64,000 nucleotides of DNA from Streptomyces sp. AA1529 (GCF_000280905.1 NZ_ALAP01000070.1:35843-99842); one strand, 5' to 3'; shown: positions 23,642 to 32,616, counted from the first letter of the stretch. Numbers and translations: made by a program. Notes: generated by a model from the letters alone, not told the origin.

Positions 23642-24654
23642 GGGCGCTCCTCGGGGGCGGGATGTGCGGACCGGTCGGGGACGGGGTGGGGCGACGGGGC
23701 GCGCAGGAGCTGCCCCCTGCGGCCGAGCAGGAACTTCTTGAAGGCGGCGACCGGCGGCGGGTCGGGGCGCCCCGCGAGCCAGGCGAGCCCGATCTCGCGG
23801 ACGGCGCGCGGCGCGGTCACCGTCAGCTCGCGCACGCCGGGCCGAGGGAAGACCGGCGGCGGCAGCAGCGCGACGCCGAGCCCGGCGGCGACCAGCCCGC
23901 GGATCGTCTCGGCCTCCTCGCCCTCGAAGGCGATCCGCGGGGTGAACCCGGCCTCGGCGCACAGCGTGTCGAGGATGCGCCGCATCCCGTAGCCGGGCTC
24001 CAGGGTGACGAAGGACTCCTCGGCGGCCTCGGCGAGCCGCACCCGCCTGCGCGCGGCGAGCCGGTGGTCGTCCGGTACGACCAGCCGCAGCCGCTGCTCG
24101 TCCAGCCGCCGGACCTCCAGGTCCGGCGCCTCCGGCATGGGCGAGGTGAGGCACAGGTCGAGTTCACCCGCGCGGAGCCGCTCGAGCATGGCCTCACCGT
24201 AGTTCTGCACCAGTGCGAAGCGGACCCGCGGATGGTCGGCGCGGAAGGCGCGCAGCAGTTCGGGGACCGTCTCCCAGCCGAGGGTGTGCAGGAAGCCGAA
24301 GGCGACCTTGCCGGTGGCGGGGTCGGCGTCGGACCGCACGTCCTCGGCGGCCTGTTCGACGGCGGCCAGGGCGCGTTCCGCGGAGGCCCGGAAGGTGCGG
24401 CCGGCCGGGGTGAGGGAGAGCGTACGGCCGTGCCGGGCGAACAGCGCGACGCCCAGGTCCTCCTCCAGCCGGGCCAGGGCGCGGCTGAGGGAGGACTGCG
24501 GGATGCCCAGCTCCTGCGCGGCACGGGTGACGTGTTCGTGCCGGGCCACCGCGGCGAACTGCGCCAATCGCGGAGTGAGGGAGAGCGCCGAGGGCGGAGC
24601 GGCCTGGCGCGGCATCGCGGCCGAGGGGTCTTTCTTGTTGCGCGGCGGTGACAC
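23638..24654 (-). CDS. LysR-family transcriptional regulator
   Basis: About 338 residues. N-terminal winged HTH (LAQFAAVARHEHVTRAAQEL, GIPQSSLSRALARLEEDLGV, LFARHGRTLSLTPAGRTF), then a periplasmic-binding-like effector domain (VAFGFLHTLGWETVPELLRA; FRADHPRVRFALVQ). GTG 24654 is chosen because GGGAG lies six bases upstream; ATG 24615 is alternative. It is divergent from the MFS gene with a textbook T-N11-A box in between, and coupled to the methyltransferase gene downstream. The expected role is effector-dependent control of the MFS exporter. Confidence 0.92.
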   Translation of the reverse strand: MSPPRNKKDPSAAMPRQAAPPSALSLTPRLAQFAAVARHEHVTRAAQELGIPQSSLSRALARLEEDLGVALFARHGRTLSLTPAGRTFRASAERALAAVEQAAEDVRSDADPATGKVAFGFLHTLGWETVPELLRAFRADHPRVRFALVQNYGEAMLERLRAGELDLCLTSPMPEAPDLEVRRLDEQRLRLVVPDDHRLAARRRVRLAEAAEESFVTLEPGYGMRRILDTLCAEAGFTPRIAFEGEEAETIRGLVAAGLGVALLPPPVFPRPGVRELTVTAPRAVREIGLAWLAGRPDPPPVAAFKKFLLGRRGQLLRAPSPHPVPDRSAHPAPEERP

Positions 24655-24711
24655 AGGACGCTCCCGCTGTCGGCTGGCTGCGATGATGCGTGAGGGGATC
24701 GATTGTCGCAC

Positions 24712-24750
24712 TTTCATGCATTGGACGGATGAAAGGCCGGGTCGTACGTT
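24712..24750 (+). promoter_or_regulatory. LysR box and promoter of the MFS gene
   Basis: TTTCAT-N11-ATGAAA (24712-24734) is a perfect T-N11-A palindrome. It overlaps TTGGAC (24721-24726), which with TACGTT (24745-24750) forms a -35/-10 pair of 18-base spacing. The -10 ends six bases before the MFS ATG, so the message is probably leaderless. Confidence 0.65.
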
Positions 24751-24756
24751 CGGGGC

Positions 24757-26121
24757 ATGCCTGCTCTCGATACCGAGGCGTCCTCCGGTCCGGTGGACGC
24801 CTCCCCCGCCGGTCCCGCCTCCCCTGTCACGGACGCCTCCCGCACCACTGCCGTCGCCGCCGCGCCACCCGCCGAGCCCGCCACCGGCACCGCCGAGCCG
24901 GCCGAGCGCTCCGAGCACTCCGACGCGTCCAAGCTGAGCCCCGGCGACCCCGGGCACGGACGGATGCGGCTGGCGCTCTTCGCCGCCGGGCTGTCCACCT
25001 TCGCGCTGCTCTACTCCACCCAGGCGCTCCTCCCCGAGATCTCGCAGGCGCTGCACGCCGCCCCCGAGCAGGCGAGCTGGACCGTCTCCGGTGCGACCGT
25101 CGGGCTCGCCGTCGCGGTGCTGCCGCTGGCGGCGCTGTCCGAGCGGTTCGGACGCCGCCGGATGCTGACCGTCTCGCTGGCGGTGGCGGTCGCCCTCGCC
25201 CTGGTCATCCCCTTCGCACCCAGCCTGCCGGTGCTGATCGCGCTGCGGACGCTCCAGGGCGCGGCCGTCGCCGGGGTGCCCGCCTCGGCCATGGCGTTCC
25301 TGTCCGACGAGGTGCGGGCGCGGCATCTGGTGGGTGCCGTCGGGCTGTTCGTCGCGGGCAACAGCGTCGGCGGGATGAGCGGGCGGATCCTCACCGGATG
25401 GGTCACCGAGGCGTGGGGCTGGCGCGCCGGGCTGGGCGCCGTCGCCGTCACCTCGCTGCTGTGCGCGGTCGCCTTCCGGCTCCTCGTCCCGCCCGCCCGG
25501 CACTTCACCCCCGCTCCGCTGCACCCGCGCCGGATCGCCGCGACCGTGCGCACGCACCTGGGCAACCCGCTGCTGCTGCGGCTGTACGCGATCGGGCTGC
25601 TGTTCATGGTGGTCTTCGGCGCGGTCTACACCGTCATCGGCTACCGGCTGGTGGCCGAACCGTTCGGACTCTCGCAGGGCCTGGTCGGCTCCGTCTTCGC
25701 CATCTACCTGGTGGGCACGGCCGCCTCCGCCACCGCCGGCCGGCTCAACGCGCGGCTCGGTCGGCGCGGCACCCTCTATCTGGGCATCGGCACCGCGTCC
25801 ACGGGGCTGCTGATCAGTCTCGCGGACAGCGTCGCGGCTGTCGTGGCGGGCCTCGTACTGATCACCGCCGGGTTCTTCGCCGGGCACGCGGTGGCCTCCG
25901 GCTCGGTCAGCCGCACCGCGGCACACGGGGCCGCCCAGGCGTCCGCGCTGTACCAGATGAGCTACTACGTGGGCAGTTCCCTGGGCGGCGCGCTGGGCGC
26001 CGTCGCGTTCGCCGCGGCCGGCTGGGCCGCCACGGTCGCGCTGGCGCTGGGCGCCATGGTGCTCGCGGCCGGCATCACGCTGTACGCGAGCCGCCGCGCG
26101 GCGGTTCCGGCCCGCGCCTGA
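24757..26121 (+). CDS. MFS transporter
   Basis: A 454-residue major facilitator. A 65-residue Ala/Pro/Ser-rich cytoplasmic N-terminus precedes about 12 membrane helices. The loop 2-3 signature SERFGRRRMLTVSLAV and ALRTLQGAAVAGVPASAMAF and GWAWRAGL-like segments are typical of the drug:H+ antiporter-like group (YnfM/AraJ-type). Substrate unknown. It is divergent from the LysR gene and controlled through the shared T-N11-A box (inferred). After the stop the region is repeat-rich until the NRPS. Confidence 0.9.
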   Translation: MPALDTEASSGPVDASPAGPASPVTDASRTTAVAAAPPAEPATGTAEPAERSEHSDASKLSPGDPGHGRMRLALFAAGLSTFALLYSTQALLPEISQALHAAPEQASWTVSGATVGLAVAVLPLAALSERFGRRRMLTVSLAVAVALALVIPFAPSLPVLIALRTLQGAAVAGVPASAMAFLSDEVRARHLVGAVGLFVAGNSVGGMSGRILTGWVTEAWGWRAGLGAVAVTSLLCAVAFRLLVPPARHFTPAPLHPRRIAATVRTHLGNPLLLRLYAIGLLFMVVFGAVYTVIGYRLVAEPFGLSQGLVGSVFAIYLVGTAASATAGRLNARLGRRGTLYLGIGTASTGLLISLADSVAAVVAGLVLITAGFFAGHAVASGSVSRTAAHGAAQASALYQMSYYVGSSLGGALGAVAFAAAGWAATVALALGAMVLAAGITLYASRRAAVPARA

Positions 26122-26156
26122 TCCCGTTCCGCCGTGCGCCGTACCGGTCCCGGGCG

Positions 26157-26242
26157 GCGCGCGGCGGAGAACGGGTGCCAGGCGCGCGGCGGAGAACAGC
26201 ACGGCGCACGGCGGAGATCGAGCGCTGCGCGCGGCGGAGCGC
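26157..26242 (+). repeat. Four GCGCGCGGCGGAGAAC-like direct repeats upstream of the NRPS gene
   Basis: Copies at 26157-26172, 26182-26197, 26204-26219 and 26227-26242; the first two are identical over 16 bases. Start-to-start spacing is 25, 22 and 23 bases, close to two helical turns. They lie 160-245 bases before the NRPS ATG and could be operator-like or slippage-derived. Confidence 0.6.
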
Positions 26243-26401
26243 GCTGCGAGTCGCCGAAGTGCGCCGGAGGAACGTCACCCGAACGGCCCTGCCCGGCGGC
26301 CGCCGCATCATGTTCGAAACACCTGTCCCCGAAAGGTGCCCTCTCCCCCGTCCGTCTCGTTGTGCTCCCAGACGTGAGGCTGCGATCGGGAGTTGGTACG
26401 G

Positions 26402-29400
26402 ATGGCCAGGTTCGACATCGGTGAGGGTCTGCCGTTGACGGCGGCGCAGTCGGGGATGTGGTTCACCCAGCAGCTCGCGCCGGACAGCCCCTGCCTCCGG
26501 CCCGCCGAGGTGATCGAGATCCGGGGCGCCGTCGACGAGGAACTGCTGGAGCGTGCCCTGCGCCGCACCGTCGCGGAGACGGAGGCGCTGCGCGTCCGGT
26601 TCGTCCCCGAGGGGCCCGAAGGGGACGGCGGCGTCCGGCAGCTCGTCGAGCCCTGCGAGGACTGGCCGTTGCACCGCCTCGATCTGCGAGGCGAGGCCGA
26701 CCCCTGGGCCGCCGCGCACTCCTGGATGCGGACGGACCTGGAGTCACCGCTGGACATGCGCGGCGCCGGGCTGTTCTCGTTCGGACTGCTGCGCACCGGC
26801 GACGCCCGGTACCTCCTCTACATCAGCAGCCACCACATCCTGATGGACGGCTACGCCACCAGCCTGTTCCTGCCGCGCGTCGCCGAGGTCTACACCGCGC
26901 TGGAGGCCGGCGCCCCCGTACCGCCCACCCGGCTGGCGCCGCTGCGGCAGGCGCTGGAGGAAGAGGCCGGCTACGCGGGCTCCGAGCGGATGCGGCGGGA
27001 CCGCGACTACTGGTCCGGCGAACTGGAGCGGTGCGCCGCGGCCACGCACCAGGCGCCGGGCCGGCTGCCCAGGCCGGCGCCCTCCTTCGTACGGGAGACC
27101 GGCCATCTGGACCCGGAGACGGCCGGAAAGCTGCGCACGCTGGCCCGCAGCGCACGCACCGGGCTCGCGACCGTGGCGATGGGGGCGCTGGCCCTCTACG
27201 TCCAGCGGCTCGCGGACGACCGGCGGGAGGACGCAGTCGTGGACATGACCGTCGCGGCGCGCGGCCCGGCCAGCCGCGACGTCCCGTGCATGGTCGCCAA
27301 CGTGCTGCCGCTGCGCGTCCCGCAGCCGTCCAGCGGAACCGTCGGCGACTTGCTGCGCAAGACCGCCGCGCAGGCCAAGACGCTGCTGCGGCACCAGCGC
27401 TACTCCTACGTCCACCTGGTACGCGGCCCGCACGCACGGCGGCCGACGGCCGGAAGGATGGAGGACTGGGGCATCAACGTCATGCTGCACGACCCGCAGA
27501 TCAGCTTCGGCCGCCACCCCGCCACGCTGCACAACCTCTCCAACGGCCCCGTCACCGGCATGGCCGTCAACGTCTACGACCGCCCCTCGGACGGCTCCCT
27601 GCGCATCGACTTCCAGTCCGATCCGGAGATCTACCCCGCCGAGCGGATCGCCGCCCACCACCGCCGCTTCCTCGCGCTGCTGCACACCCTCACCGGCGCC
27701 ACCGAGGCGACACCGCTGGCCGACATCGAACTGCTGACGCCGCAGGAGCGGACGCGCGTCCTGGAGTGGGGCCGCGGGCCCGAGGCCGACTTCGGCCGGG
27801 AGCTGCTGCACACGGCATTCGAGGAGCGGGCGCGCGCGGAACCCGCGGCGACCGCGCTGGTGTGCGGCACGGGCAGCGCCGCCGTCGCCCTCTCCCGCGG
27901 CGAACTCAACGCGCGCGCCAACCGGCTCGCCCACCTGCTGCTCGCCCGGGGCGCGGGCCCCGGCAGCACCGTCGCGATCGCGCTGCCCCGCACCGCCGAC
28001 TACGCCGTCGCACTGCTGGCCGTCCTCAAGTCCGGGTCCGCCTGCCTGACGTTGGACGCCGACCACCCGGTGGCGCGCGCCCGGCAGCTGCTCGCCGACG
28101 CCGCGCCCATGTGCGTGCTGGCGGCCGGGACGCCGCCCTGCGCCGACTCCCGTCCGCCGCACACGCTCCTCGACCTCGGCGCCGCGGCGACCGCACGGGC
28201 CCTGGAGCAGCAGCCGGCCACCGACCCCGGCGACCGCGACCGGCCCCGCGCGCTGCGGCCGGACGACGTGGCCTACCTCGCCTTCACCAGCGGCACGACC
28301 GGCCGCCCCAAGGGCGTACAGGTCGAGCACCGGCAGCTGGCCAACCTGTACCACGACCACCGCACCGCGCTCCTGCCCCCCGCGGCGCCCGCGCCCGGTT
28401 CCTCACCCGCGCCCTCGTCCGCGCCCGGACCCGGCCGCCGGCTGCGGGCCGCGCAGACCGCCTCGTTCTGCTTCGACGCCTCCTGGGAGGGGTGGCTGTG
28501 CCTGGCCGCCGGATACCGGCTCCACCTGATCGAGGACGCCGTACGCCACGACCCGGCCGCGCTCGCCGCGCAGATCCGGGACCAGCGCATCGACCTGCTC
28601 GCCCTCACCCCCACCCATGTGCGCGCACTGCTCGCCGCCGGGCTCCTGGACTCCGCCGGACACCGCCCGGCGGCGCTGATCGTCGGCGGTGAAGCGCTGG
28701 ACCCCACGCTGTGGCAGCGCTTGCGCGCGCTTCCGGACACGTCCGTGTACAACTGCTACGGCCCGGCCGAGTGCACGGTCGACGCCGTCTGGTGCCGCCT
28801 GGACGAGCAGGGCCCGCACCCGGTCATCGGCCGCCCCGGCCACAACGTCCGCGCCTACGTCCTCGACCGGCACGGGCACCTGGCCCCACCCGGGGTCGTC
28901 GGCGAACTCCACCTCGGCGGCGCCCAGGTCTCCCGCGGCTACCTGGCCGCGTCCGGGCCGACGGCGGAGCGGTTCGGCCCGGACCCGCACGGCCCGGCGG
29001 GCGCCCGCCGCTACCGCACCGGAGACCTCGTGCGCTGGACGGAGGACGGCGTACTGGAGTACCTCGGCCGCTCCGACATCCAACTGAAGGTGCACGGCGT
29101 ACGCATCGAACCCCAGGAGATCGAGACGGTACTGGCCCGGCACCCGCACATCGCCCAAGTCGCCGTCGCCGCACAGCCGGCCGCCGACGGCGCGGCGACC
29201 GGCACCGTGCGGCTGGCCGCACATGTGGTGCCCGCACCACGGCCGGAGCAGCGCCATCCGGACCCGGACCCGGGCTCGGACCCGGCTGGGGTTCCGGACC
29301 CGGACCCGGACCCGGACCCGGCATGCGGCTCGGCCCCGGATCAGGCCCCGGCCCTCGATCCGGTCGAGTTGCGCGCCTGGGCCGCCGCCCGGCTGCCGTC

Positions 29401-30544
29401 CGCCATGGTGCCCGCCACCTTCTACACCCATGAGGCGCTGCCCATGACCCCGCAGGGCAAGCTGGACCGCGCCGCACTGCACACCGCCGCGGCCCCGCTC
29501 CTCCCCGCCACCCGCGCGCCCCGCGAGCGGCAGGCCACCGGCCGGGAGCGAGCCCTGTGCGAGCTGTTCGCCGAGGTCCTCGAACTGCCCCCGCGGAGCC
29601 CCGCGGACCTGCCCCGGGTCGGCCCCGACGACGACTTCTTCGCCCTGGGCGGCCACTCGCTCTCCGGCACCCGGCTGCTGGGCCGCGTCCGGGCCGAACT
29701 GGGCGCGGAACTCTCCCTCGGCACCCTCTACGAGTCGCCCACCCCGGCCCAACTGGCCAAACGCCTGGACACCTCCGCCCAGCCGCACCCGTCCGGGGAG
29801 GGTGCCGACAGCGCCGACAGCGCCCCGGACGCCTACGAGATGCTGCTGCCGCTGCGCACCCACGGCACGGAGGCCCCGCTGTTCTGTGTCCACCCGGCGG
29901 GCGGACTGGGCTGGTGCTACGCCACACTGCCCCCGCACCTGCCGCCGTCCGTCCCCGTCTACGCGTTGCAGGCGCAGGGCCTGCGCGCCGGGGACGCGTC
30001 CGCCGCCACCTTCCCCGAACTGATCTCGGCCTACACCGCCCGCATCCGCTCCGTACAGGCACACGGCCCCTACCGGCTGCTGGGCTGGTCACTGGGCGGC
30101 GCACTGGCACACGCCGTCGCCGCCCGACTCCAGGACGAAGGCGAACACGTCGACGTCCTCGCCCTGCTGGACGCGGCACCGCTCGACCGCACCCCACGCC
30201 TGGACCCGGACGCCGGCCCCGCCGTGGTGCGGCGCCTGATCACCGAGGCGATGGGCCACGACCTGCCCGACGACACCCGGCTGACGGCCGTCACCCGCAT
30301 GCTGGCGCACTACGCCTCGCTCCGCCCGACCTGGACCCCGGCCGTCCACCGGGGCGACGCCCACTACTTCCGCGCCACCGGCACCGCCCCGGACCTGGCA
30401 CCCGCCCCCGACGCCTGGCACCCCCACCTGACCGGCACCCTCACCGTCCACGACCTCCCCTGCACCCACAGCGCCATGGGCCAGCCGGAAGCCATGGCCG
30501 AGGTGGGCCGCCTGCTGAGCCCGCTGCTGACCCCGGCGGAGTAA
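26402..30544 (+). CDS. Single-module nonribosomal peptide synthetase (C-A-T-TE)
   Basis: About 1380 residues. A condensation domain (1-450) has an intact HHILMDG (His144-Gly150). The adenylation domain (about 470-1015) has FTSGTTGRPKG (from 628), YNCYGPAECTVDA, GELHLGG and YRTGDLVRW. The carrier domain has the pantetheine Ser1086 in GGHSLSG. The thioesterase has Ser1230 in GWSLGG and His1356 in THSAMG. The layout and C-domain style resemble EntF. Inside the A-domain C-terminal part a 30-residue Asp-Pro-rich insert (about 953-983) is unusual, and a Pro/Ala/Ser loop follows the A3 region. No MbtH, other NRPS or tailoring gene is adjacent, so partners must act in trans. GGGAG supports ATG 26402. 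I do not predict the amino acid: the FDASWEGW pocket region aligns ambiguously. Confidence 0.93.
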   Translation: MARFDIGEGLPLTAAQSGMWFTQQLAPDSPCLRPAEVIEIRGAVDEELLERALRRTVAETEALRVRFVPEGPEGDGGVRQLVEPCEDWPLHRLDLRGEADPWAAAHSWMRTDLESPLDMRGAGLFSFGLLRTGDARYLLYISSHHILMDGYATSLFLPRVAEVYTALEAGAPVPPTRLAPLRQALEEEAGYAGSERMRRDRDYWSGELERCAAATHQAPGRLPRPAPSFVRETGHLDPETAGKLRTLARSARTGLATVAMGALALYVQRLADDRREDAVVDMTVAARGPASRDVPCMVANVLPLRVPQPSSGTVGDLLRKTAAQAKTLLRHQRYSYVHLVRGPHARRPTAGRMEDWGINVMLHDPQISFGRHPATLHNLSNGPVTGMAVNVYDRPSDGSLRIDFQSDPEIYPAERIAAHHRRFLALLHTLTGATEATPLADIELLTPQERTRVLEWGRGPEADFGRELLHTAFEERARAEPAATALVCGTGSAAVALSRGELNARANRLAHLLLARGAGPGSTVAIALPRTADYAVALLAVLKSGSACLTLDADHPVARARQLLADAAPMCVLAAGTPPCADSRPPHTLLDLGAAATARALEQQPATDPGDRDRPRALRPDDVAYLAFTSGTTGRPKGVQVEHRQLANLYHDHRTALLPPAAPAPGSSPAPSSAPGPGRRLRAAQTASFCFDASWEGWLCLAAGYRLHLIEDAVRHDPAALAAQIRDQRIDLLALTPTHVRALLAAGLLDSAGHRPAALIVGGEALDPTLWQRLRALPDTSVYNCYGPAECTVDAVWCRLDEQGPHPVIGRPGHNVRAYVLDRHGHLAPPGVVGELHLGGAQVSRGYLAASGPTAERFGPDPHGPAGARRYRTGDLVRWTEDGVLEYLGRSDIQLKVHGVRIEPQEIETVLARHPHIAQVAVAAQPAADGAATGTVRLAAHVVPAPRPEQRHPDPDPGSDPAGVPDPDPDPDPACGSAPDQAPALDPVELRAWAAARLPSAMVPATFYTHEALPMTPQGKLDRAALHTAAAPLLPATRAPRERQATGRERALCELFAEVLELPPRSPADLPRVGPDDDFFALGGHSLSGTRLLGRVRAELGAELSLGTLYESPTPAQLAKRLDTSAQPHPSGEGADSADSAPDAYEMLLPLRTHGTEAPLFCVHPAGGLGWCYATLPPHLPPSVPVYALQAQGLRAGDASAATFPELISAYTARIRSVQAHGPYRLLGWSLGGALAHAVAARLQDEGEHVDVLALLDAAPLDRTPRLDPDAGPAVVRRLITEAMGHDLPDDTRLTAVTRMLAHYASLRPTWTPAVHRGDAHYFRATGTAPDLAPAPDAWHPHLTGTLTVHDLPCTHSAMGQPEAMAEVGRLLSPLLTPAE

Positions 30545-30597
30545 CGGCCCCCGGGCGGGCGGAGGATCCCCGCACCGCCTGCAACCGGGCACACCGG

Positions 30598-31038
30598 TCA
30601 GGCGTGCCCGGGGGCGTCCACCTCCGCCCAGACGGTCTTGCCCGGGCCCAGCCGTGCGCCCACGTCCCACCGGGAGGCCAGCGCGTCGACGAGCAGCAGG
30701 CCGCGCCCCCAGTCCTGGTGCGAGGAGGGCGCCAGCGTCACGGGCAGTCCGGGGTAGGTGTCGGAGACCTCGGCCCGTACCCGCCCGCTCTCCCGGTCGC
30801 GGAGGAGCCGCAGTTCGAAGTCACGGCCCGGAACGCGGCCGTGCAGCACCGCGTTGGAGCTGAGCTCCGCGACGATCAGCGTCACCGCCTCGGAGAGCGG
30901 GGCGCCGTACGGCACGCCCCACACATCGAGCTGGTACGCGGCCAGGCGGCGCGCGAGCCGCGCACCGCGCCGGGTCGCGGAGAACCGCTGTACGAACACA
31001 TCGGTGGTGAGGGGCGCTTCGGCCCGGGGAGCGTGCAT
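30598..31038 (-). CDS. ATP-binding protein, RsbW-like (HATPase_c)
   Basis: A 146-residue GHKL ATPase domain: N-box VAELSSNAVLHGR, G1-like VSDTYPGLPV, G2-like WGRGLLLVDALASRWDV. Such single-domain proteins are numerous in streptomycetes and resemble anti-sigma serine kinases, but specific partners are mostly unknown. The gene is divergent from a HTH-DUF5753 gene followed by DUF397, a recurrent three-gene set in Streptomyces related to the bldB/abaA-type neighbourhoods. Joint function is inferred from this conserved layout. Confidence 0.85.
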   Translation of the reverse strand: MHAPRAEAPLTTDVFVQRFSATRRGARLARRLAAYQLDVWGVPYGAPLSEAVTLIVAELSSNAVLHGRVPGRDFELRLLRDRESGRVRAEVSDTYPGLPVTLAPSSHQDWGRGLLLVDALASRWDVGARLGPGKTVWAEVDAPGHA

Positions 31039-31193
31039 GATCCCCAGCGTTCCGGGACGCTCCGGTCACTGACAGATACGGCACCGGTACAGATCCCGCT
31101 GTACCGGTTCACGCACTGGACTGGGCGCGTCACCTTCCGTGACGCTGAACAGGTTGAGCGGGGAACGGCACACGGCACGGAAGGCACGCGACG

Positions 31194-32039
31194 ATGACGT
31201 CGGACCAGGACGCGACTGCACCCAGCGAACCCGAAGTCTCGGACGGACTCAAGACCTTCGGCTCGGTACTGAAGGCCCTGCGCGACGAGGCGGATCTCAC
31301 CCAGGAGGAGTTCGCCCCGCGCATCCGGTACTCGACCCACTACGTCGCCAAGATCGAACAGGGCAAGCGGTTCCCCCCGGGAGACCTGCCGCAACGGTCC
31401 GAACCGGTACTGGGCCCCCTCGCGGCCAAGATCCTCAAAGCCGCCGCCAAGAGCCTGCGGCGCAAGGCCGGACTGGCCTCCTGGTTCCAGCAGTGGGCGG
31501 GCATCGAAGAGGAAGCGATCACCCTGTACGCCTACGAGTGCCGGGCGATCCCGGGGCTGTTGCAGCCGGAGGCGTACATCAGGGGCCTGTCCGAACGCAG
31601 GCTGCCGCCCCTCACCCCGGAGCAGATCGACTGGCAGGTGGCGGCCCGGCTGGAGCGCCAGAATCTTCTGGCCGAGCGCCCCAACACCGCCTTCAGCTTC
31701 ATCATCGAGCAGTACCTGCTCGAACGCGATCTGGGCGGCCCCGAGGTGACCGCCGCAGTGATCGACCACCTGCTGGAGATGGGACGCCGGATCAATGTCG
31801 AGATCCAGCTCATGCCGGTTCACCAGCCCGAGCATGTAGGTGCTGACGGCCAGATGTACCTGGCAGAAACGCAGACCAACGAGTGGGTCGGGTACGTGGA
31901 GGGGCACGAGAGCAGCGCTCTCCTCACCGACCCGAAAGCTGTCAGTGCAATGCTCCAGCGCTATGGCAAGATGCGCTCACAGGCCCTGAGCCACGAAGCC
32001 TCGGTGAGCCTGCTGAAGCAGATTCGAGGAGCGCTATGA
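31194..32039 (+). CDS. XRE-type HTH regulator with DUF5753 (Scr1-like)
   Basis: A 281-residue protein. The N-terminal HTH is FGSVLKALRDEADLTQEEFA with YSTHYVAKIEQGKRFPP. The rest matches DUF5753 (ARLERQNLLAERPNTAFSFI, IEQYLLERDLGGPEVTAAVI, RINVEIQLMPVHQPEHVGAD). These proteins pair with small DUF397 proteins and have been described as toxin-antitoxin-like (Scr1/Scr2) or developmental regulators. The downstream DUF397 gene starts within its stop codon (ATGA). ATG 31194 is preceded by a modest GGAAGG site. Confidence 0.9.
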   Translation: MTSDQDATAPSEPEVSDGLKTFGSVLKALRDEADLTQEEFAPRIRYSTHYVAKIEQGKRFPPGDLPQRSEPVLGPLAAKILKAAAKSLRRKAGLASWFQQWAGIEEEAITLYAYECRAIPGLLQPEAYIRGLSERRLPPLTPEQIDWQVAARLERQNLLAERPNTAFSFIIEQYLLERDLGGPEVTAAVIDHLLEMGRRINVEIQLMPVHQPEHVGADGQMYLAETQTNEWVGYVEGHESSALLTDPKAVSAMLQRYGKMRSQALSHEASVSLLKQIRGAL

Positions 32040-32224
32040 GCACCGAACTGGACTGGCACAAGAGCAGCTACAGCGGCAGTAGTGGCGACAACTGCGTCGA
32101 GGTCGCTGTCGGGCCGGAGACGGTCCACGTCCGCGACTCGAAGGACACCGGGATCCGCCCCCTCGCCGTCTCGCCCACCGCATGGGCAGCGTTCACCGCG
32201 CAGGCGGCGACCACCACCCCGTGA
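32036..32224 (+). CDS. DUF397 small protein
   Basis: A 62-residue protein beginning MSTELDWHKSSYSGSSGDNC, the DUF397 signature (W-x-KSSYS...NCVEVA), then VHVRDSKDTG and AWAAFTAQ. GAGGAG is correctly spaced before the ATG. Coupled to the HTH-DUF5753 gene by ATGA. Partner of that regulator by family precedent; molecular activity unknown. Confidence 0.92.
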   Translation: MSTELDWHKSSYSGSSGDNCVEVAVGPETVHVRDSKDTGIRPLAVSPTAWAAFTAQAATTTP

Positions 32225-32486
32225 GCTGACCACCCGGCCACCGGCGGGGCGGAGCACCACCCACCCGCCCCGCCACCGAGCGGCCACCCGTCGCCGGCAC
32301 CAGTTCGCCTTGCTCGCCGGGGCCTTCATGCGCGGCTGAGCGGCCCGCCGCCCTTGCCCCTGCTTGACCAGCCTCCACGCCGGCAACTGCACTTCTATGC
32401 ACGCGTGCTGACGCAGCAACCGCCAGCGGTCGACGTCGAGCTGTCACTCCTCTGGGGCACCCCACTCCCCTCCCCCGCCGCAACCG
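32225..32486. other. Non-coding part of the gap after the DUF397 gene
   Basis: No convincing gene was found. Composition is Pro/His-codon-rich in every frame and somewhat less G+C-rich than the flanks. Together with the remnant that follows it forms a 431-base gap before the SDR gene. Confidence 0.4.
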
Positions 32487-32616
32487 TGCGCCACCAGCGA
32501 ACTGCCCACCACGGTCCTCGCCCGTGCCCTCGGCATCGACGTCGCCGCGCCGTCAGAGGGCAGCGCGCCGCCGCTGGGGACGGGACCGCCTACGCCGCCG
32601 AGGTCAGCCTTCGCAC
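32487..32616 (+). pseudogene. Frameshifted remnant resembling an integrase-like C-terminus
   Basis: One frame (from 32487) reads ATSELPTTVLARALGIDVAA; after a shift, another frame (from 32576) reads GDGTAYAAEVSLR. Together these recall the conserved tail ELPxxVLARxLGI...W...GDWxxYAAEVSRR seen in actinobacterial tyrosine-recombinase-like proteins. The recall is from memory. No start, no upstream catalytic part and the shift mark it as debris. It lies in the accessory patch between the DUF397 and SDR genes. Confidence 0.3.

Noticed and set aside
26122..26401. MbtH-like small gene ahead of the NRPS
   Set aside because: No frame in the gap encodes an MbtH-type motif, and none was seen after the NRPS either.
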